Shown piece after piece: positions 51,352 to 59,753 of a stretch of 64,000 nt of DNA (its first letter is position 1; every line of letters begins with the position of its first letter). The notes under the pieces were generated by a model. That model saw only the letters and a program-made list of their open reading frames with translations, did not search any database and was not told the origin of the DNA. The position numbers and the translations under genes are program-made. The stretch is from Rhizomonospora bruguierae. GTDB taxonomy: Bacteria > Actinomycetota > Actinomycetes > Mycobacteriales > Micromonosporaceae. The stretch covers positions 124,001 through 188,000 of the forward strand of contig NZ_BBQH01000014.1 of NCBI RefSeq assembly GCF_018397995.1, in the 5' to 3' direction.

Positions 51352-52092
51352 GTGAGCCGGCACTACGACGAGTTCCTCGCCCCGCACTACACCTGGATGT
51401 TCGGCGCCTCCTATGAGGACCTGGTCCGGGAGCAGGTGGAGCTGTTCCGGCAGGTCGACGTGACCGGGCCGGCGGACGCCGGAACCGCTCTCGACCTGGG
51501 CTGCGGATCCGGTTTCCAGTCCGTCGCACTGGCCAGCCTGGGCTACCGCACCATCCTGGCGGTGGACGCCAGTGCCTCGCTGCTGGCCGAGCTGGACGCG
51601 CACGCTACGGACTGGCCCGCCATCCGACCGATGCATGACGACCTCCGGGCAGCGGTGGCCGGCATCGAGCCGGGCTCGATGGAGCTGGCCGTGTGCATGG
51701 GCGACACGCTCACCCACCTGCCGGACCCGGCCGAGATCGGCCGCCTCTTCAGTGACCTGCACACGGCGCTGGCGCCCGGTGGCCGGCTGGTACTCACCTT
51801 CCGGGACCTGGCTCGCCCGGTCGCCGGCAGTGACCGGTTCATCCTCGTCCGGTCGGCCGCCGACCGCATCCTCACCTGCTTCCTGGAGTACGCGCCGGAC
51901 ACCGTCACCGTGCACGACGTGCTACACCGGCGGACCGCCCCAGGTGGCGACTGGACGCTGTCCGCCAGCTCCTACCAGAAGCTACGGATCGCACCGGAAT
52001 GGGTGGCCGGCCAGCTGGTCGCCGCTGGCTTCACCGTGGACCACTGCGGGTCGGGGCCACGCCGGATGTGCCTCGTGACCGCGACCCGCTGA
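51352..52092 (+). CDS. Class I SAM-dependent methyltransferase
   Basis: A 246-residue protein. Motif I is ALDLGCGSGFQSVALA, with VDASASLL after strand 2, AVCMGDTLTHLPDPAEIG as the post-I segment and LAPGGRLVLTFRDL as motif III. The start is GTG 51352 after AGGGAGA. The substrate is not evident; neighbours give no pathway. A hairpin follows at 52109-52128. Confidence 0.9.
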   Translation: MSRHYDEFLAPHYTWMFGASYEDLVREQVELFRQVDVTGPADAGTALDLGCGSGFQSVALASLGYRTILAVDASASLLAELDAHATDWPAIRPMHDDLRAAVAGIEPGSMELAVCMGDTLTHLPDPAEIGRLFSDLHTALAPGGRLVLTFRDLARPVAGSDRFILVRSAADRILTCFLEYAPDTVTVHDVLHRRTAPGGDWTLSASSYQKLRIAPEWVAGQLVAAGFTVDHCGSGPRRMCLVTATR

Positions 52093-52451
52093 TCCGGCGT
52101 TGGTCGATGTCTCCGCCACGGCGGAGACCGTCGCGACTGGTGGTCGGCAGGCCCACATTCAAGCCGGCCGGAATCGGTTGATATCGACTATCTTTGATCA
52201 TTCGGCTTCGTGCCGAGCTGCCGTGACGACGCCAGTGGCCCAGGCGGGACTGCCATGACAGGCGACTTTAAGCTGGTACTGCTGTGCCGTTCCCGCTGTG
52301 GGGACCTTTGCCCGCGGCGGCGACCGCCGGCTGCTGGCTCCGCCGGCAGCCGGCCACGTGGAACAACTCTTACGATGATGAGGAGTTCGTCATCTGAACG
52401 CGCCCGCCACGGTCGCGCGGGTGCGGGGCTGCCCGACCGAGGGGGAGCATC
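52093..52451. other. 359-bp stretch without a gene
   Basis: It holds a terminator-like hairpin near its start, an AT-richer patch around 52177-52200 and no convincing coding frame. A GGGGGAG ribosome site near 52441 belongs to the relic gene that follows. Confidence 0.5.
52109..52128. terminator. Hairpin after the methyltransferase
   Basis: GTCTCCGCC and GGCGGAGAC form a 9-bp inverted repeat separated by two bases, 17 nt after the stop. The true loop would be four or more bases. Confidence 0.65.
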
Positions 52452-52700
52452 ATGCAGTTCGGCTTCGATGTGGGTGAGCGGGAGCGTCACCGTGTCACGT
52501 TCACTTCAGCGAGGCCTGGGGGCCACTGCGCGTCGCGGTGGACGGGGTTACCACGATGCGACGTTTCTTGATGTTCGGCCTCAGCCGGGCCCGGCGTTTC
52601 GAGTTCCCGGTCGGCGAGCGCGAGCGACACGCCGTTCTCATCGAGATGCGACGCGAGGCGGTGTTCGGCGTCTTCCGCCCCCGGAGGTACCGGATCTTCA
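52452..52700 (+). pseudogene. Frameshifted small conserved-type protein gene, lacking its 3' end
   Basis: Starting at ATG 52452 (ribosome site GGGGGAG) the protein begins MQFGFDVGERERHRVTF. The natural continuation, FSEAWGPLRVAVDGVTTMRR, is in another frame, as if one C were missing near 52500. It then reads FEFPVGERERHAVLIEMRRE and FRPRRYRIF before running into an unrelated fragment. The internal repeat of VGERERH suggests a small beta-sandwich protein; family unknown. It could be a sequencing error at one base, but the fused 3' end argues for decay. Confidence 0.6.
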
Positions 52701-53035
52701 AGCAGGCGCTGACCCGCATCTGGGACCTGGTGCGGCGGAGCAACGCCTACGTGGACGAGCGTGCGCCGTGGAAGCTGGCGAAGGCCGCCGAGGGGGGCGA
52801 CGACGCGGCGTCGGCCACATTGGACACGACGCTGCATCACCTGGTGGCGGCCGTTCGCCAGCTCGGCGCGCTCGTCTTGCCGTTCCTGCCCGGCCCGGGC
52901 GCGGCCGTTCTCGCAGCGCTCGGCTCGTCCGCCGGCTCCGTACCCCCGGCGGCGTCCTGGCTGGACGGCATCCAGGGCACCAGGGTCGAGAAGCCGCCGG
53001 CGCTGTTCCCGCGATTGGAGCTGCGCGAGCCGTAA
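52701..53035 (+). pseudogene. C-terminal fragment of methionyl-tRNA synthetase
   Basis: From about 52701 the frame reads ALTRIWDLVRRSNAYVDERAPWKLAK, of which SNAYVDERAPWKLAK is the anticodon-binding-domain signature of MetRS, then LDTTLHHLVAAVRQLGALVLPFLP and the typical ending GTRVEKPPALFPRLE. Only about 110 residues of a normally 500-600 residue enzyme remain; the catalytic HIGH and KMSKS parts are absent. It is joined in frame to the preceding relic. Confidence 0.8.
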
Positions 53036-53051
53036 CGGGGCCGGGCTGCCC

Positions 53052-53077
53052 CCGTTCCGGTTCCGCTAGCGGAACGG
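53052..53077. other. Inverted repeat between converging units
   Basis: CCGTTCCG (53052-53059) and CGGAACGG (53070-53077) form a hairpin; the inner 16 bases at 53060-53075 are also a perfect palindrome. It lies 16 nt after the MetRS fragment and 23 nt before the next minus-strand stop, so it may be a terminator. Confidence 0.5.
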
Positions 53078-53100
53078 CTACCAGCGGGCGGGCGAAGTGA

Positions 53101-53706
53101 TCAGTCCGTGTGCTCGCCGAGGAGGTCGGCGTACATATCAACGTCCACGGTGTCGTATGGGCAGCATTCGACGAGTCGGTTCAGCCGCTCCGCGATCTCG
53201 TCCGGGTCGAGGTTGAGGCGTTCGCACAGGTCACGGTGTGCGCCCACGAGCGGCTCAGCGATCTCCTCCGGCTCGGTACGGGTGATGTGGTACGCGTCGC
53301 GGAGATGTCCGGACAGTTCGTCCCAGACGAGGATGGCCTCTTCGACCAGGTCGAGCGCGGCGGGGTTCGCGGGGTAGGCGCAGAGGATCTCGACTTCGGC
53401 GGCCAGGCGGTGGCCGGCGGCCTCCACATCGGAGATCTGCCACCTGCTGCCGGTGGTGGCCTGCGACGCGTCCCGGACAGCGGCGCGGAAGTCGGCGAGG
53501 CCGGACTTGTCGGCGGTGTCGAGCATGCCGGCCTCGGCCAGCAACAGGGCTGCGAACAGGCGGTCCCGGACCGCATGCCCCGCCACCAGGTCGGCCAGCT
53601 GGCGGGGCGACAACACCCTACCGGCCGGTTCGCCGGCGGGTGGCGCCACTCGGCGGGGTGACCCCTGACGAAGGTCGTAGTGCCGGCCGATGACCGTTCC
53701 ACCCAC
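53101..53706 (-). CDS. Hypothetical protein
   Basis: A 201-residue protein I do not recognise. It is acidic and mostly helical in its C-terminal half (LVEEAILVWDELSGHLRDAYHI, with core EAILVWDELSGHLRD, and DLCERLNLDPDEIAERLNRLVE). There is no signal peptide or membrane segment. The start is uncertain: GTG 53706 is the longest, with a poor ribosome site; GTGs further in are possible. It is isolated between the MetRS relic and the surface-protein genes. Confidence 0.5.
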   Translation of the reverse strand: MGGTVIGRHYDLRQGSPRRVAPPAGEPAGRVLSPRQLADLVAGHAVRDRLFAALLLAEAGMLDTADKSGLADFRAAVRDASQATTGSRWQISDVEAAGHRLAAEVEILCAYPANPAALDLVEEAILVWDELSGHLRDAYHITRTEPEEIAEPLVGAHRDLCERLNLDPDEIAERLNRLVECCPYDTVDVDMYADLLGEHTD

Positions 53707-53768
53707 CCCCAGAACCGAGCCAGCGGCTGACCGATGTACCGGTCCACGTCGCGGCGGCCACCACCGTA

Positions 53769-53801
53769 ACGGCCCCCGACCGGCTTGTGGTCGGGGGCCG
53801 T
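53769..53801. terminator. Hairpin terminator
   Basis: A perfect 13-bp stem (53769-53781 with 53789-53801) and a 7-nt loop, 16 nt beyond the stop of the minus-strand surface protein at 53818-54465. Confidence 0.88.
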
Positions 53802-53817
53802 GGTGTGATGACGGTTG

Positions 53818-54465
53818 TTAGCCGACCTGGACGGTGTAGCTCACGGCGGGGCTGGCGACCCCGGCGCCGCCCTGGGCGGTGGCCCTGAACACGAGGGTGT
53901 AGGTGCCGAGTGCCGAGAACGCCCAGTTGCCGTGGGCGTGCGTGCCGGCGCTGATGTTGCCGGGCCAGGTGGAGATCGGGCAGCCGGCGGCGGTGTTGGA
54001 GTTGAGCCGGTAGGTGGGTACACCCAGGGCGTTGGTGGTGTAGAGGGTGAGCCGGCCACCGGCGGGGACGGAGGAGACGCTGACCAGTTCCATTTTGATC
54101 GGTCCCTGGGCCGCGGGCACGTCCTCGGTGTTCCAGCCGGCCCACAGCAGGTTGGTGTCCTCGGCCTGCGGGCCGACGTAGACGGTGGAACCGGCCGTGC
54201 CGAGGCAGGTCCAGGCGGATCCGCTGGGGACCGTGATGGCGGAGCTTGGCAGGAGCCGCAGGATCGTGCCCGCGGGGGAGAGGTCGTCGTTGGCGGGGTT
54301 GTACGTCTTGATGTCGAGGGTGAGCGCGCCGCTGGCGTAGTCGATGTCGAGGATGTCGACGTGGCCCGCCTGGATGGTGGCGGCGGACGCCGGTGCGGCG
54401 GCGAGGCCGATGACGGTGGCGGTGACGGCGGCGGTGACCGCGAACAGCCGCTTGCTGATCCGCAT
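53818..54465 (-). CDS. Secreted single-repeat surface protein (TIGR03769/choice-anchor-M-like)
   Basis: A 215-residue protein with a signal peptide (residues 1-28, ending ASAAT) and one copy of the actinobacterial surface repeat. It shows the GHVD motif (residues about 34-37), LLWAGWNT and GTHAHGNWAF with the HxH pair. No sortase or membrane anchor follows, so it may be freely secreted or held by partners. Two cysteines (WTCLGT and AAGCPIST) may form a disulfide. It lies 45 bp downstream of the related gene at 54511-55164 and probably shares its promoter. Confidence 0.85.
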   Translation of the reverse strand: MRISKRLFAVTAAVTATVIGLAAAPASAATIQAGHVDILDIDYASGALTLDIKTYNPANDDLSPAGTILRLLPSSAITVPSGSAWTCLGTAGSTVYVGPQAEDTNLLWAGWNTEDVPAAQGPIKMELVSVSSVPAGGRLTLYTTNALGVPTYRLNSNTAAGCPISTWPGNISAGTHAHGNWAFSALGTYTLVFRATAQGGAGVASPAVSYTVQVG

Positions 54466-54510
54466 GGTTGATTTCTCCGTTCTACCGAGCGGAAGCCGGG
54501 TCAGGGGGCG

Positions 54511-55164
54511 TCAGCACCGGACCTGGAAGGTGAGCCAGGCCGGCGCCGAGGTCACCCGCTTGCCGGTGGTGGCCAGGATCCCGGTGACCTCGACCTTGAT
54601 GCGGTAGGTGCCGGCCTTCTCGAACGCCCAGTTGAGGTGCATGTGGCTGCCCACCGGCCTGGTGATCGCGTCGGGTAGGCCGTCTTCGCTGTTGACGAGC
54701 ACGGTCGGCGCGCCGGTCGGGCCGGTGGTGAACAGGCTGAACCCGCCCGGACCGAGCACCCGGGTGACCCTGATCTGGACACTGTCCCCGGCGAAGACGC
54801 CCGATTCCAACTCCTCGGTGGCAAGGCCCGCCCACAACAGGTTCTCGTCCTGGACCTCGGGGAGGATGTGGACGGTGGCGCCGGGGGCACCGAGGAACCG
54901 GTACCTCGGGTCGTTCGGCACGGTCACGGCAGCCTCGGGCTTGACGACGAACACCACGTCGGCCGGGTCGCGTTCCACGTCCGGGTCGGCGGTCTCGTCG
55001 TGGACCGAGATCTCGAGTGCGCCGTTTTCGAAGGCGACGTCGACCGTGTCGACGTGCCCTCGGGACAGCACCACGGTGCCGGCCTGGGCGGGTGCGCCCC
55101 AGGCCAGCATCCCGGCGGTCATCGCCGCCACGACGGCGGTCAGTGTCGAAGTCCTGGCTCGCAT
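54511..55164 (-). CDS. Secreted single-repeat surface protein (TIGR03769-like)
   Basis: A 217-residue secreted protein: signal peptide (1-28, ending AQAGT), then one surface repeat with RGHVDTVDV, FLGAPGATVHILPE, LLWAGLAT and GSHMHLNWAF. It has no anchor. It is the first gene of a two-gene unit. The start at 55164 follows GAGGAGGGG. A perfect -35 (TTGACA) and a Fur/Zur-like inverted repeat over the -10 lie just upstream, so metal-dependent repression is likely. Probable role: extracellular zinc or other metal capture (inference). Confidence 0.87.
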   Translation of the reverse strand: MRARTSTLTAVVAAMTAGMLAWGAPAQAGTVVLSRGHVDTVDVAFENGALEISVHDETADPDVERDPADVVFVVKPEAAVTVPNDPRYRFLGAPGATVHILPEVQDENLLWAGLATEELESGVFAGDSVQIRVTRVLGPGGFSLFTTGPTGAPTVLVNSEDGLPDAITRPVGSHMHLNWAFEKAGTYRIKVEVTGILATTGKRVTSAPAWLTFQVRC

Positions 55165-55205
55165 GCGACCCCTCCTCACACCCGCGGCACCGCGCCGCAG
55201 GTAGT

Positions 55206-55226
55206 TGAAAACGATAACCGTTCTCA
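55206..55226. promoter_or_regulatory. Fur/Zur-like operator
   Basis: A 10-1-10 inverted repeat: left arm TGAAAACGAT, right arm ACCGTTCTCA, eight of ten positions symmetric. It resembles actinobacterial Zur boxes (TGAAAA...TTTTCA) and covers the -10 of the minus-strand promoter. Given the zinc-type transporter genes nearby, Zur is the best candidate binder. Confidence 0.55.
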
Positions 55227-55238
55227 GTTGACTGTCAA
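55211..55238 (-). promoter_or_regulatory. Promoter of the secreted repeat-protein unit
   Basis: On the minus strand TTGACA (55238-55233) is followed by a 16-nt spacer and TATCGT (55216-55211). The -10 lies inside the inverted repeat at 55206-55226. Confidence 0.75.
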
Positions 55239-55338
55239 TGGTCGACCCACCTGGCGGTGCCAGGGTGGCCCGGCCCGGCCGAGCAAGTGCTGTCCTATGT
55301 GGAATGCAAGGCTGCCGGTGTGGTCGGGTCTGACCATC

Positions 55339-55367
55339 TCGACATGGCGTCGGGGGTGTGCTAACTT
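55339..55367 (+). promoter_or_regulatory. Promoter of the WxL-type surface protein gene
   Basis: TCGACA at 55339-55344, a 17-nt spacer and TAACTT at 55362-55367. A Fur/Zur-like box starts 10 nt downstream of the -10. Confidence 0.5.
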
Positions 55368-55376
55368 CCGGCAATA

Positions 55377-55391
55377 TGACATCGGTTTTCA
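55377..55391. promoter_or_regulatory. Fur/Zur-like operator
   Basis: TGACATCGGTTTTCA is a 7-1-7 inverted repeat (five of seven positions symmetric) with the TGA...TCA ends of Zur boxes, in the 5' leader region of the gene at 55417. It is the second such box in a 190-bp window. Confidence 0.5.
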
Positions 55392-55416
55392 TTTCAAAGA
55401 ATCTGGAGGGAGGGGA

Positions 55417-56877
55417 ATGAAGGCGAGAAGACGGAGCCGCCTTGCCGCCGCTGGCACGCTCTCGGTGCTCGTCGGCAGCCTGGTGATGGCTGTCTCCGGT
55501 CCCGCGTCGGCCCAGGAGAGCGTGGTGCTCTCCACCGGTCACGTCGACGCGGTCGATGTGCACTATGCGGACGGCGAGCTGGTGTTGAAGGTGCACGACG
55601 ACACCGGGCAGCCATCGGTCAGCCGAAATCCCCGGGATGTGGTGTTCCAGGTCCTGCCGCAGGCCGCGGCCCAGGTGCCGGACATGTCGGAGTACGCGTT
55701 TCTCGGGCCGGCCGGCTCGACGGTGTGGCTGCTGCCGATGACGCAGGATCCGGACCTGCTGTGGCCGGGATGGAACACCACCACGCTGCCGTCCGGAGTG
55801 TTCAAGGGCGAGAAGGTCCGCCTGAGCCTGGTGGACGTCTCCGGACCGGGGGCGGTCTCGGTGTTCATGACCGATCCGGTGGGGCAGCCGCTGATGAGGT
55901 TCCGCAGCGACGACGGGCTGCCGGACACGCTCGACGTGCCGGTCGGCACGCACGCCCACGCCAACTGGGTGTTCGGGGCGCTGGGCAGCTACACGTTGAC
56001 GTTCCGCGCGGACGCCACGCTCGCCGACGGGCGGCAGCTCTCCACCGGCCCGGTGCCCTACCGGTTCGAGGTGGGTGACCTGCCGGATCCCGACCCACCG
56101 GTGCAGTTGTCGATCCAGGGCCTCCAGCCGGCGTACGCGCCGGGGGCGACGGTGACGCTGATCGCGGTCCAGACCCCGGCCGGTGAGCTGAACCGGTACC
56201 GCTGGTTCAGCAAGTGCCCGGGTACGGGGGAGTTCACCGCGATACCGGGCGAGACCTCGGCGACCTACTCGTTTACCGCCACGTCCCGGCTGAACGACTG
56301 CCAGTACGTCGTCCGGCTGTACGGCGACGGTGAGGTCGCCGTGGCGCAGAGCACACCGGTGACGCTGCACGTCGACGACGCCGGCTCGCCCGCACCGTCG
56401 CAAAGGATCACGGTTACCGTCGACGGCACGCAGGGGGCGCTGGTGGTCAGCGTGGACCCGGACAACCGGACGGTGATGTTGCCGGCGGCGGTGCTGTCCT
56501 CCGCTGGTGATCGTTGGGAGAGCAGCGGTGACCTGCGTCCGGTCACCGTGACCGACACCCGGCCGGGCGCGCCCGGCTGGAACGTCGCCGGCCAGCTGAG
56601 CGACTTCGTCTCCGGGGCGGCCCGGGTGGGCGGCAAGTATCTCGGCTGGGCGCCCACCGTGCTGACCCAGGCGGACGGCCAGGGTGTGCTGGCGGGTCCG
56701 GCGGTTGCGCCCGGCTTCGCCGCCGGCAACGGCCTGGCCGCCAGCAGCCTGCTCGGTTCCGCCCCGGTCGGTGTCGGGCGGGGCACGGCCCGGCTCGGTG
56801 CCGGGCTGACCCTGGAACTGCCCACCGACACCGGTGCGGGCCAGTACACCGCGATGCTGACCCTGACCGCCATCTAA
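55417..56877 (+). CDS. Secreted surface protein: repeat domain plus C-terminal WxL-like domain
   Basis: A 486-residue secreted protein. Signal peptide (1-33, ending ASAQE); one surface repeat (about 34-220) with TGHVDAVDV, LLWPGWNT and GTHAHANWVF; an Ig-like domain (about 228-325) with a Cys pair (SKCPGTGE, NDCQYVV); and a WxL-like domain (about 335-486) with TDTRPGAPGWNVAGQLSDF and YLGWAPTV. WxL domains bind peptidoglycan non-covalently. The ATG at 55417 follows GGAGGGAGGGG. It is divergent from the other two secreted repeat genes and shares their Fur/Zur-like control. Confidence 0.85.
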   Translation: MKARRRSRLAAAGTLSVLVGSLVMAVSGPASAQESVVLSTGHVDAVDVHYADGELVLKVHDDTGQPSVSRNPRDVVFQVLPQAAAQVPDMSEYAFLGPAGSTVWLLPMTQDPDLLWPGWNTTTLPSGVFKGEKVRLSLVDVSGPGAVSVFMTDPVGQPLMRFRSDDGLPDTLDVPVGTHAHANWVFGALGSYTLTFRADATLADGRQLSTGPVPYRFEVGDLPDPDPPVQLSIQGLQPAYAPGATVTLIAVQTPAGELNRYRWFSKCPGTGEFTAIPGETSATYSFTATSRLNDCQYVVRLYGDGEVAVAQSTPVTLHVDDAGSPAPSQRITVTVDGTQGALVVSVDPDNRTVMLPAAVLSSAGDRWESSGDLRPVTVTDTRPGAPGWNVAGQLSDFVSGAARVGGKYLGWAPTVLTQADGQGVLAGPAVAPGFAAGNGLAASSLLGSAPVGVGRGTARLGAGLTLELPTDTGAGQYTAMLTLTAI

Positions 56878-56887
56878 CCCCCCCCTT

Positions 56888-56935
56888 GCGTCGTCCCGGC
56901 GGCTCGGACGCGGATCGCAGCCGCCGGGACGACGC
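56888..56935. terminator. Hairpin terminator
   Basis: A perfect 17-bp stem (56888-56904 with 56919-56935) with a 14-nt loop, starting 10 nt after the stop of the WxL-type gene and about 200 nt before the end of the convergent transporter operon. Confidence 0.9.
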
Positions 56936-57133
56936 CGTGCGTGTTTCCGACGGCGAAGCCGAGAACCCGATGAGGAGACCCTGAGGTGCAAGACAGTTCG
57001 CCGTCGAGGCCGGGCGGTTGGCGTAGCACGTGCCCGACGGAGAACGCCCGCCGGCAGCGGCGCGGGAGGGTCCGGTCGCCGGCGCGGACGCTGACCACAC
57101 GGCCCGTCCGTTCGCCTTCGGCACACGCGACGG
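56936..57133. other. Gap between converging units
   Basis: About 200 bp of high-GC sequence between the terminator and the permease stop. No gene or further repeat was seen. Confidence 0.4.
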
Positions 57134-58051
57134 TCAGTGAGCGTTCCCGGCCGCGACCGCCGGGCCGGTGACCGGGTCCGGCTCGGCGGGAGGTTGCCGG
57201 AGTCGCGTGCGGCGTTTGGCGAGCAGTCCATGGCGCGGGGCGAACAGCCAGGCGATGAGGAACACGGCGGTGGCGACCAGGACGATGATGCCGCCGACCG
57301 GTGTGTCGTAGCTCCACGACAGGTACAGCCCGACGAACGCGGACGTGCCGCCGATCGCCGGGGCGAGCAGCATCATCACGCCAAGCCGGTCGGTGAGCAG
57401 CCGGGCCGCCGCCGCCGGGGTGATCAGCAGGGCCAGGACGAGGACGTTGCCGATGGTCTGTAGGGAGATCACCACGGCCAGGGTCACCAGCACGTAGAGC
57501 ACGATGTCGAGCCAGAACACCGGCAGGCCCATCGAGCGGGCCATCTCCCGGTCCAGGCAGACCGCGACGAACTCCTTGTGCAGCGCGAGCAGCAGCCCGA
57601 GGATGACCAGGCCGGTGAATCCCACCAGGACGAGGTCGCGGTCCGGGATGCCGGTGATCGAGCCGAACAGGAACTGTTGCAGCGAGCCCGCGTAGCCGGG
57701 TGCCTGCGAGATGATCACGATGCCGAGGGCGAACGCGGCGACCAGGAAGACGCCGATCAGGGAGTCCTCCCTGACCCGGCGGTTCTGCGAGAAGATCGCG
57801 ATCAGCAGGGCGGTGGCGACCCCGGCGACGGCGCCGCCGAGTACCAGGCTGCCCTGTAGGACGAAGGCGATGGCCAGGCCGGGGAAGACGGCGTGCGCGA
57901 CGGCGTCGCCGATGAAGGCCATGCCGCGCAGGACGACGTAACAGCCGACCACGCCGCAGACGATGCTGGACATGACCGCGACGGCCAGCGCCTTGGGCAG
58001 GAACGCGAGGTCGGGGTTGACCAGGTCGGTGAGGAAATCGGTGATGGACAC
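57134..58051 (-). CDS. Anchored-repeat ABC transporter permease (ZnuB-like)
   Basis: A 305-residue ABC-3 family permease with about eight or nine membrane helices. [25 protein letters not shown] is the conserved region of zinc/manganese permeases (core [15 protein letters not shown]), and [12 protein letters not shown] is the coupling segment. The start is GTG 58051, sharing one base with the ATPase stop (TAGTG). It forms the channel for the metal delivered by the ZnuA-like lipoprotein. It is the last gene of the minus operon. Confidence 0.93.
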   Translation of the reverse strand: MSITDFLTDLVNPDLAFLPKALAVAVMSSIVCGVVGCYVVLRGMAFIGDAVAHAVFPGLAIAFVLQGSLVLGGAVAGVATALLIAIFSQNRRVREDSLIGVFLVAAFALGIVIISQAPGYAGSLQQFLFGSITGIPDRDLVLVGFTGLVILGLLLALHKEFVAVCLDREMARSMGLPVFWLDIVLYVLVTLAVVISLQTIGNVLVLALLITPAAAARLLTDRLGVMMLLAPAIGGTSAFVGLYLSWSYDTPVGGIIVLVATAVFLIAWLFAPRHGLLAKRRTRLRQPPAEPDPVTGPAVAAGNAH

Positions 58052-58794
58052 TAGCCTGCCTTGACGAGTTTGAGGAGCGGGGAGGTTTCGCTGACCCCGA
58101 AGGTGCGCATCCACACCTCGACGTCGTGCAGCTCGTCCGGGCGCCCGTCGGCGATGACCCGGCCGTTGAGCAGGACCAGCCGGGTGCAGGATTCCACCGC
58201 GGCAACCAGGTCGTGGGTGGTCATCAGCACCGCGCGGCCCTCCCGGGCGAGGCTGGCGAACAGCTCGCCCAGCAGTTCCTGGGTGGGCATGTCCAGTCCG
58301 GTGAACGGCTCGTCGAGCAGCAGGATGCTCGGTGCCAACGCGAGCGCCCGCGCGACCAGGACGCGTTGGCGTTGCCCCCCGGAGAGTTCGGCGACCGGTC
58401 GGCGGCGCAGCCCGGACAGCTGCACCCGGTCGAGCGCGTCGCCCACCGCCCGCCAGTCGGCCACACCGGGACGGCGCAGCAGCCCGAGGCGACCGGTCCG
58501 GCCGCTCAGCACGACGTGCTCCACCGAGATGGGAAAATCCCAGGCGAACTCGTGGCGCTGCGGCACGTACCCGATCGCCGAACGTCCGGGCCGGGCCGGC
58601 CTGCCCTCCACCAGCACCCGGCCATTCCGGGTACGAACGAGCGCCAGGACGGCGCGCAGCAGGGTGGTCTTCCCGGCCCCGTTGGGCCCGAGCAGCCCCA
58701 CCAGCTCACCCCGGTCGAGGTGCAGCCGCACGTCGCGCAGCACCGGCCGGCCGCCGAGGTCCACGTCCAGGTGCTCGATGTCCAGCGCCCTCAC
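58051..58794 (-). CDS. Anchored-repeat ABC transporter ATPase (ZnuC-like)
   Basis: A 247-residue ATPase: Walker A GPNGAGKTT, Q-loop VPQRHEF, signature LSGGQRQRV, Walker B ILLLDEP and the switch His in TTHDL. It energises metal import with the permease that follows. The start is GTG 58794, overlapping the stop of the upstream repeat-protein gene (GTGA). Confidence 0.94.
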   Translation of the reverse strand: MRALDIEHLDVDLGGRPVLRDVRLHLDRGELVGLLGPNGAGKTTLLRAVLALVRTRNGRVLVEGRPARPGRSAIGYVPQRHEFAWDFPISVEHVVLSGRTGRLGLLRRPGVADWRAVGDALDRVQLSGLRRRPVAELSGGQRQRVLVARALALAPSILLLDEPFTGLDMPTQELLGELFASLAREGRAVLMTTHDLVAAVESCTRLVLLNGRVIADGRPDELHDVEVWMRTFGVSETSPLLKLVKAG

Positions 58795-59753
58795 GGGTGG
58801 CCCTCCAACGGCGACGCGCTGCGCTCCCGCTCGGCACGGCGCTTCGCTTGGCGTCCCCGCAGCAGGAGCAGGACCAGGACGGCGGTAAGCAGGAGCGCGG
58901 CACCCGTCAGCACGACGGCCATCGGGAACGGTGAGGGGCCGGCGTCGCCGACCGCGCCCGTCGCCGCCTCGCCCGCCGGCGCGTCCCGGTTGTCCACGGT
59001 GGCCGCGAAGGCTTCGTCCGTGCCGGTGGCATCGCCGACCGCGAAGCGCAGCGTCCGGGTGGCGGAGACCGCCTCGCCGCTGATCAGGTCCGCGGACACC
59101 CGCACCGTGACCAGGTAGACGCCGGGCTCGGAGAAGACCCAGTTGGCGTGGGTGTGGGTGTTGACCTCGACCCAGAACGGCTGGGCCGCCGGCTCGGCGG
59201 AACGCCACAACACCTGCGGCGCCGCGAAGTTACCCGCCTGGAGGAACATGGTCAGCGTGCCCGGCCCGCGCACCCCGAGCAGGCTCAGCGTGGCACCGCG
59301 CTGGATGCTCTCCATCACCTGCGGGTCCTGCGTGTTCCAGCCGAGCCAGACCACGTCCTGGTTCTGCACCTGTGGCACGACGTGGACCTGCTTGCCCGCG
59401 TCGACGCCGAGGAAGGCGTACGCGGGGTCGTCGGGAACCGCCTGTAGCGCGGCGTCGGAGACGCGTAGCACGGTGTCGTCGGGGCTGCGCCACACCGGCT
59501 TGGCCCGCGTGCCATCGTGGACGAGCAACGTCCACCGGTCGTCCACATAGCGCGGTCCGATGTCCACGTGTCCGACGTCGAGCACCACCCGGCCGGTGGC
59601 GATGGGCTGGTCCGCCGCGATGGTCTGGCCCGGGGTCGGTGTCGGCTGCCGGGCCGCCGCGGGCGCCTGCGCCGCCACCACCGCGACCAGGGCCACCACC
59701 CCCACAACCGCCCACCGGCCGATCGCCGGCACGCTTCGGGCGCTCCTACTCAT
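58791..59753 (-). CDS. Membrane-anchored single-repeat protein of the ABC locus
   Basis: A 320-residue protein with a signal peptide (1-34, ending AARQ), one surface repeat (about 52-240) with VGHVDIGPRYV, FLGVDAGKQVHVVPQ, VVWLGWNT and NTHTHANWVF, then a linker and a C-terminal membrane helix (about 278-300, VVLTGAALLLTAVLVLLLL) with an Arg/Lys-rich tail. It holds the repeat at the outer membrane face beside the transporter. It overlaps both neighbours by 4 bp. Confidence 0.88.
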   Translation of the reverse strand: MSRSARSVPAIGRWAVVGVVALVAVVAAQAPAAARQPTPTPGQTIAADQPIATGRVVLDVGHVDIGPRYVDDRWTLLVHDGTRAKPVWRSPDDTVLRVSDAALQAVPDDPAYAFLGVDAGKQVHVVPQVQNQDVVWLGWNTQDPQVMESIQRGATLSLLGVRGPGTLTMFLQAGNFAAPQVLWRSAEPAAQPFWVEVNTHTHANWVFSEPGVYLVTVRVSADLISGEAVSATRTLRFAVGDATGTDEAFAATVDNRDAPAGEAATGAVGDAGPSPFPMAVVLTGAALLLTAVLVLLLLRGRQAKRRAERERSASPLEGHP

